A stretch of 64,000 nucleotides of DNA. Source: Nitrososphaerota archaeon (lineage in GTDB: Archaea > Thermoproteota > Nitrososphaeria > Nitrososphaerales > Nitrosopumilaceae). A program made the position numbers and the translations under genes. Numbering within the stretch: the first letter of the stretch is position 1; each line of letters begins with the position of its first letter. The notes under the pieces were generated by a model. The model did not search any database, was not told the origin of the DNA, and worked only from the letters and a program-made list of their open reading frames with translations. The DNA lies in the NCBI GenBank assembly GCA_021325615.1, contig JAJPGU010000032.1, forward strand, positions 53,222 through 117,221, given 5' to 3'. This document shows, in pieces, positions 59,300 through 64,000 of the stretch.

Positions 59300-61582
59300 C
59301 TAGTGCAGGAGGTTTTCCTTTTCGCGCAAAATGTTGAGGGCAGACCCCGCCTCAAACCACTTTATTTGGAACTTGTTATACGAGTGGTTGAGAGGGATTT
59401 CCTCCTTGGTTCCGTCCTGATGGACTATAACGCCATGCAGTTGGACGCCCGGCTTCATCTCCGACAGGCCGGTTATGCTTATCCGGTCAGTTTCCCTTAC
59501 CTTGTCATAATCCTGCGGATTGGCAAAGGTAAGCGCAAGCACGCCCTGCTTTTTCAGGTTGGTTTCGTGAATCCTTGCAAAACTTCTAACGATTACTGCG
59601 GCGCATCCAAGGTACCGGGGGGACATGGCCGCATGTTCCCTGCTGCTTCCCTCACCATAGTTGTTGTCTCCTATTACCACCCACTTCAAGCCCTTGCTCT
59701 TGTACTGCCTTGCTATGGACGGGAAGGGCTCGATGTTTCCGTTGAGAAGGTTCTTTCCCTTCCCCACCTCGTTATTGTACGCGTTTACTGCCCCAAGGAA
59801 GATATTATCGCTAATTTTGTCAAGGTGGCCCCTATACCTAAGCCAGGAACCTGCGGGCGAGATGTGGTCCGTGGTACACTTGCCCTTTGCCTTTAGCAGA
59901 ATTGGTAGGTCCACAAAGTCCTTGCCGTCCCATTTTTGGAAAGGCTCAAGCTTTTGAAGCCTGTCGCTGTTTCCGGGAATCGCTATAGCGACAAGATCCG
60001 GCATCTCTGACGGGGGCACATAGACATCCTTTACCCTCTGAAAGCCACCCAAGGGAACCTCAGGCGCTTTTTCCGGAGGATGAAGTCTGAACTTTTTGCC
60101 ATCGGGCAAGATTATCTCATCCTTTAATGGATTGAATGAGAGTTTGCCCCCAAGGGCCAGCGCCACGATTAGTTCAGGACTCCCGATGAAGTTCATTGTT
60201 TCGCGCCGCCCGTCGTTCCTTCCCGGAAAATTCCTGTTAAATGACGTTACTATTGTGTTTGGTTCTCCCGCCTTTAGTTCAGGTCTCTGCCACTGTCCGA
60301 TACAAGGTCCGCATGCGTTAGCCAGAACTGTGGCGCCAATACCTACAAGGATCTCCATCTGGCCATCCCTTTCTATCGTGGCCCGAATCTGCTCCGATCC
60401 AGGGGTCACCAAAAGCGGTATCCTTACCTTTAGTCCCCTCTCTTTTGCCTGCTGGGCGACATTTGCAGCCCTTGTCATGTCCTCATAAGACGAATTTGTG
60501 CAGCTGCCGATTAGTGCAACGGATATGGTATCAAGATAGTTGTTTTTCTCTACATCCTCGGCAAGTTTCGATATAGGCCTTGCAAGATCCGGTGTGTGAG
60601 GTCCCACCACATACGGCTCGAGGGTGGATAAGTCTATCTCAATCACCCTGTCAAAGTATTTTTCAGGGTGTTGTTCAATGTCCGAATCTGCAACAAGCAA
60701 GTCTTGGTGGGCTTTGGCAAGGTCTGCAATCTTTTCGCGTCCCGTGGCCCTGAGATAAGAATCCATCTTTTCATCATACTCAAAGACCGAGCATGTCGCA
60801 CCGATCTCTGCCCCCATATTTGTTATCGTGGCCTTGCCGGTGCAGCTGATTGTCCTTGCTCCGGGACCAAAGTATTCTATTATCGCATTTGTCCCTCCCG
60901 ACACGGTAAGCTTTGATGCAACATACAATATGATGTCTTTAGGCGCAGTCCAGCCGTTTAGCTCCCCCTTTAGGTGGATTCCAATCCTTTTCGGATACAG
61001 GAGTTCCCAGGAAAATCCAGCCATCACCTCAGCGGCATCCAAGCCGCCAACCCCCACTGCCAACATCCCAAGGCCGCCGGCATTTGGGGTGTGGGAGTCT
61101 GTACCAATCATCAATCCCCCAGGGAATGCATAGTTTTCCAATACCACCTGATGGATAATTCCCGCCCCCGGGCGCCAAAATCCCATGCCAAACTTTCTTG
61201 AGGAAGATTCAAGGAACTTGTAAACCTCGCTGTTTTCATCCAGAGCCAGCTTGGTATCCTCATCGCTGCCCACTTTGGCTCGTATAAGGTGATCACAGTG
61301 GACCGTTGTCGGAAGAGATACACGCTTTAGGCCCGACTGCATAAATTGCAAAATTACCATTTGGCCTGTGACATCCTGCAGTGCAACCCTGTCAGGCCTG
61401 AGAAGGACATAAGATTTGGAAGGCTCGAGCGTTCCTGCCGAATCGATGTCCTCAAGGTGTCCTACTAGGATCTTTTCTGCAAGGGTGAGGGGCCTGTTCA
61501 CAAGTTTTCTGTACTTTGAGATGTTTTCGCCTAGTTTTTTGTAAACGCCAGAAACAAGATCAGGAGTAGTCTCTATATCCAT
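59300..61582 (-). CDS. acn: aconitate hydratase, mitochondrial-type
   Basis: A 760-residue aconitase isomerising citrate and isocitrate. The 4Fe-4S cysteines are in IGSCTNSSYED and NACGPCIGQW. The TDSHTPNAGG block, GRNDGRRETMNF and the C-terminal swivel domain with GDNNYGEGSSREHAA are complete. The length and order (domains 1-3, linker, domain 4) are those of the mitochondrial-type AcnA-like enzyme. It works with the isocitrate dehydrogenase at 1.2 kb. It is monocistronic, 64 bases from pdxT. Confidence 0.95.
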   Translation of the reverse strand: MDIETTPDLVSGVYKKLGENISKYRKLVNRPLTLAEKILVGHLEDIDSAGTLEPSKSYVLLRPDRVALQDVTGQMVILQFMQSGLKRVSLPTTVHCDHLIRAKVGSDEDTKLALDENSEVYKFLESSSRKFGMGFWRPGAGIIHQVVLENYAFPGGLMIGTDSHTPNAGGLGMLAVGVGGLDAAEVMAGFSWELLYPKRIGIHLKGELNGWTAPKDIILYVASKLTVSGGTNAIIEYFGPGARTISCTGKATITNMGAEIGATCSVFEYDEKMDSYLRATGREKIADLAKAHQDLLVADSDIEQHPEKYFDRVIEIDLSTLEPYVVGPHTPDLARPISKLAEDVEKNNYLDTISVALIGSCTNSSYEDMTRAANVAQQAKERGLKVRIPLLVTPGSEQIRATIERDGQMEILVGIGATVLANACGPCIGQWQRPELKAGEPNTIVTSFNRNFPGRNDGRRETMNFIGSPELIVALALGGKLSFNPLKDEIILPDGKKFRLHPPEKAPEVPLGGFQRVKDVYVPPSEMPDLVAIAIPGNSDRLQKLEPFQKWDGKDFVDLPILLKAKGKCTTDHISPAGSWLRYRGHLDKISDNIFLGAVNAYNNEVGKGKNLLNGNIEPFPSIARQYKSKGLKWVVIGDNNYGEGSSREHAAMSPRYLGCAAVIVRSFARIHETNLKKQGVLALTFANPQDYDKVRETDRISITGLSEMKPGVQLHGVIVHQDGTKEEIPLNHSYNKFQIKWFEAGSALNILREKENLLH

Positions 61583-61646
61583 GACAGGTAACTATGATTA
61601 CAATCATAATTTAATATAAACGGTATTGGATTCTACTTGAAAAGTG

Positions 61647-62264
61647 CTAACCTTTCTTTTGCACCAGAGTAAGGAAGTACTTGTGCAGGGAAAGATCTTC
61701 TGTAAGTTCCGGATGAAAAGAAGTGCCTATGATGTTTCCTTGTTTTACAGCCACTATTTTTTCATCAATCTTTGATAGGACTTCTACGTTTTTTCCCGCC
61801 TCCAAAACGGATGGCGCCCGAATAAAAACACCACGGAACGCCGGTATTCCTATCTTTTCAAGGGAGATCTCTGCTTCAAAGGAGTCTTTCTGCCTCCCAA
61901 AGGCATTCCTTTCAATCCTTATGTCAAGATAGTCCAGAAGGGGCTGCTCCATTTCTCCCACCACCTTGTCCTTGGCCTTCTTTGACAGAAGGATCATGCC
62001 GGCACATGTTCCCAAGACAGGCATTCCCGAGGCAATCTTTTCCTTTATTTTTTTCAGGGATCCGTTTACAAGTGAGAGTGTTCCGATCACGGTGCTCTCG
62101 CCACCAGGAATAACAAGGCCGTCAAGGTCAGCAATCTGGTCGGGACTTTTCACCTCGCTTACGATGCCCTCAATTCCAAGCTCGTCCATCGCCATCCTCG
62201 TGGCAGAAACATTCTCCGCCACATCACCTTGGACCGCGAGGATGCCTATGTTGACACCTTTCAT
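61647..62264 (-). CDS. pdxT: pyridoxal 5'-phosphate synthase glutaminase subunit PdxT
   Basis: A 205-residue class I glutaminase that supplies ammonia to PdxS. It shows [13 protein letters not shown], the GGEST loop in [12 protein letters not shown], the nucleophile Cys in [10 protein letters not shown] and the His-Glu pair in SFHPELTED. Its start overlaps the pdxS stop by 4 bases, so the two are translated together in the usual order. Confidence 0.95.
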   Translation of the reverse strand: MKGVNIGILAVQGDVAENVSATRMAMDELGIEGIVSEVKSPDQIADLDGLVIPGGESTVIGTLSLVNGSLKKIKEKIASGMPVLGTCAGMILLSKKAKDKVVGEMEQPLLDYLDIRIERNAFGRQKDSFEAEISLEKIGIPAFRGVFIRAPSVLEAGKNVEVLSKIDEKIVAVKQGNIIGTSFHPELTEDLSLHKYFLTLVQKKG

Positions 62265-63229
62265 GCGGTGCTTCCCCTTTCCTGCATCCTAAGTTCAAGG
62301 TTCTTGGTGTCAAGTCCCAGCATGGATTGTCTCTCATCAACCATCTTTTGGGCCTCCTTTACCTTCTCGGGATCCTCCCAGAAGGTGGTTGCAAGAACCA
62401 CTGCCTGTGCCCGCTCTTTTGCATCATCTGACTTGAATATTCCCGAGCCCACAAAAATTCCGTCGCAGCCAAGAGTCATAAGATATGCGGCATCTGCCGG
62501 GGTCGATATTCCTCCCGCCGCAAAATTAACAACAGGCAGCCTTCCCAGGGCGGCAGTTTCCTCAACAAGTGAGAATGAAACCTTGAGCTCACGCGCGAGA
62601 CTTACGAGATCCTGCTCATCGCCCGCATCGTAGATTGATTTCAACCTTCGCAGTTCAGTGTTCACGTTTTTTATGTGGAGTACCGCCTCCGCCACATTTC
62701 CTGTGCCAGGTTCTCCCTTGGTCCTAATCATCGCTGCACCTTCCTCAATCCTTCGGAGAGCCTCACCGAGGTTTCTTGCCCCATTGACAAACGGCGTGGT
62801 GAAATCCCATTTCCATATGTGATGGAACTCGTCTGCAGGTGTTAACACCTCAGACTCGTCAATCATATCAACATCTGTTGTTTCCAGTACTTTTGCTTCG
62901 TAGACATGTCCGATTCTGCATTTTGCCATCACTGGTATTGTAACAGAATCCATTATTTCCTCGATTATTCTAATGCTTGCGGTCCTTGCCACCCCACCGG
63001 CCTTCCTTACATCTGCAGGAAGTTTGTCTAGGACCATAACTGCAACCGCTCCAGCGTCTTCTGCAATCTGAGCCTGCTCCACAGTAGTGACATCCATTAC
63101 GACTCCGTTTTTCAGCATGTGCGCAAAACCGCGTTTAAGGGTGGATGTACCCCTCTTGGTTTCAGATGGGCCGACCTTGTCTCGTAATATCCCTTTTGCG
63201 TTTGCAATGTCACCTGAGAGCGGTATCAT
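62261..63229 (-). CDS. pdxS: pyridoxal 5'-phosphate synthase subunit PdxS
   Basis: A 322-residue TIM-barrel enzyme making PLP from ribose-5-phosphate, glyceraldehyde-3-phosphate and ammonia. It shows [22 protein letters not shown], the first Lys in [26 protein letters not shown] with the second active-site Lys, and [18 protein letters not shown]. An N-terminal extension of about 20 residues may be shorter if a later Met is used. It starts 22 bases after the adjacent hypothetical gene ends. Confidence 0.95.
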   Translation of the reverse strand: MIPLSGDIANAKGILRDKVGPSETKRGTSTLKRGFAHMLKNGVVMDVTTVEQAQIAEDAGAVAVMVLDKLPADVRKAGGVARTASIRIIEEIMDSVTIPVMAKCRIGHVYEAKVLETTDVDMIDESEVLTPADEFHHIWKWDFTTPFVNGARNLGEALRRIEEGAAMIRTKGEPGTGNVAEAVLHIKNVNTELRRLKSIYDAGDEQDLVSLARELKVSFSLVEETAALGRLPVVNFAAGGISTPADAAYLMTLGCDGIFVGSGIFKSDDAKERAQAVVLATTFWEDPEKVKEAQKMVDERQSMLGLDTKNLELRMQERGSTA

Positions 63230-63251
63230 ACAGTCTGATCGCTCAGGGCGC

Positions 63252-63800
63252 CTATTTTATTATTTCCGAGGTCATATTGTCAAGAGTCGACTGCATCTGG
63301 GTAACAATTGGCGGTACGAACTCCTGGCTTGCATTCTGGTCCGCCCATTGAAGGTTGACGGTCTTTCCATTTAGTGTAACCTGCAGGCCGTACTTTTCGT
63401 AGTTGTTGGCATCTGGCTTTACTTGGTAAACCGTGTCAGGGATTCCCACAAAGCCAGTCTCTTTTACGAGCCCCTTTAGCTTTGTAAATTCGTCCTTTGA
63501 GAGTTGAAATTTTACGTCAGGTTCTGAATAGCCGTTTTTTGTAAGGCTGTACACTCCAGAACCGTCACTCTGAATCGTCAAGACTTCAGCCGTATCAGCC
63601 CCTATGCTCTGGGTCATGCCAAAAGAGACCTTTTCAAGGTGTTCCTTCGTGTACTGTAACGACAGCACGTCCTCGGAATTGACCCCTGAGCTTGAAATCT
63701 GGGGTCTTGTTAACGCAGGGACCACTATGAAAATGGCTGCAAGAATCGGAATTGCGGCCAGTATCAACACTATCGGTTTTGCCATGCCTTCACTCCCCAT
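63252..63800 (-). CDS. membrane-anchored hypothetical protein
   Basis: A 182-residue protein with one N-terminal hydrophobic helix ([21 protein letters not shown]) followed by an exported alpha/beta domain ([46 protein letters not shown]). The domain resembles small extracellular stress or lipoprotein-like proteins in general shape, but I recognise no family. It is upstream of pdxS on the same strand, though nothing links it to PLP synthesis. The 130 bases between it and the tRNA at the edge are AT-rich. Confidence 0.7.
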   Translation of the reverse strand: MGSEGMAKPIVLILAAIPILAAIFIVVPALTRPQISSSGVNSEDVLSLQYTKEHLEKVSFGMTQSIGADTAEVLTIQSDGSGVYSLTKNGYSEPDVKFQLSKDEFTKLKGLVKETGFVGIPDTVYQVKPDANNYEKYGLQVTLNGKTVNLQWADQNASQEFVPPIVTQMQSTLDNMTSEIIK

Positions 63801-63930
63801 TTTGCGCCTCGGCCGGCATCTTGAGGAGCCCTACAAGATTTGGCTTGTGCATTACATGACTAGTTTGTCATGTCTGCAATAAATCTTCATAACGTAAATT
63901 AAAATTCAAGTGCATTTATTGACCAAACGT

Positions 63931-64000
63931 GGGGTCGTAGCCTAGCCAGGCATGGCGACAGGATACATCACATGATCACCGCTAAGGGCTCCAGTGGTTC
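63931..64000 (+). tRNA. partial tRNA, cut by the window edge, probably intron-containing
   Basis: The 5' part is a tRNA: acceptor strand GGGGTCG, TA, and D-arm GCC-TAGCCAGGCAT-GGC with the conserved GG. The window ends before the T-arm and the 3' acceptor strand can be seen. After the D-arm the 5' anticodon-stem candidate ACAGG has no complement in the remaining bases, so the arm must be split by an intron or completed beyond the edge. A CTCCA near 63989-63993 would fit a Trp anticodon loop, but identity cannot be decided. Confidence 0.7.

Noticed and set aside
59146..59337. 63-codon plus-strand frame between the ADH region and aconitase
   Set aside because: It lies partly antisense to the aconitase 3' end and has no protein-like composition or promoter.

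Overview
The window looks like a chromosomal segment of an ammonia-oxidising thaumarchaeon (Nitrososphaerota), probably a Nitrososphaera-type soil lineage. This is inferred from gene content, not from a database search. The archaeal core includes a histone, Topo VI, RadA, Rpo4, Nop5/fibrillarin, aIF1A, aIF2-beta, RtcB, S11, S17e and L21e. Thaumarchaeal signatures include a PEFG C-terminal sorting signal, an Rpc34/TFE-beta-like iron-sulfur factor with a Lys-rich tail, small winged-helix regulators and many tiny zinc-ribbon proteins. GC content is moderate. TATA boxes commonly lie 25-30 bp upstream of start codons, and TTG and GTG starts are frequent, so many mRNAs are probably leaderless.

Layout. 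1-7.7 kb: tRNA-Ser, a phosphoesterase, an isocitrate dehydrogenase-like enzyme, a PEFG-tagged cupredoxin-fold protein, the conserved archaeal cluster L21e-Rpo4-DUF655-KsgA-HemK, radA behind a palindromic promoter, and a lone receiver domain. 8-16.7 kb: a B12-binding radical SAM protein, pyrDK, nop5-fibrillarin, RNase HII, Trm1, RlmE and the TFE-beta-like factor. 16.8-25 kb: an OLD-type ATPase, a large repetitive surface protein, apt-mtnP, small regulators, ubiX and a membrane-anchored small heat-shock protein. 25-31 kb: a minus-strand information-processing cluster (Topo VI A/B, Dim2/Pno1-like KH protein, Rio1, aIF1A, DUF424, aIF2-beta, a zinc-ribbon microprotein). 31-43 kb: DUF373-uppS, Nudix, pyrF, purA, YggX-like protein, tsaC, a THUMP protein, a MoaD-Cgi121 fusion, S17e, TatD and a histone. 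43-46.8 kb: a small accessory patch beginning at tRNA-Cys, with an AIPR-type phage-resistance homologue, a YkgJ cysteine-cluster protein and a winged-helix regulator, ending at tRNA-Thr. 46.9-64 kb: glmM-thiL-S11, a frameshifted hypothetical gene, PDCD5, RtcB, purB, a glutamine-independent asparagine-synthase-like protein, a pterin pair (PCD plus a PTPS with an unusual N-terminal domain), valS, a zinc-poor ADH, aconitase, pdxST and a truncated tRNA at the edge.

Functional threads. Nucleotide synthesis and salvage are represented by pyrDK, pyrF, purA, purB, apt and mtnP. RNA modification and ribosome assembly are represented by KsgA, Trm1, RlmE, Nop5-fibrillarin, Dim2, Rio1, TsaC, Cgi121 and the THUMP protein. 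Aconitase and isocitrate dehydrogenase belong to the TCA segment. No IS element, CRISPR array, rRNA or prophage is visible.

The items most worth a second look are: the MoaD-Cgi121 fusion; the PTPS with a restriction-endonuclease-like N-terminal domain next to PCD; the AIPR gene against tRNA-Cys; uppS with no ATG/GTG/TTG start; a perfect inverted repeat at the radA transcription start; a palindromic TATA box placed symmetrically between tRNA-Thr and glmM; a G5 frameshift; and several microproteins.
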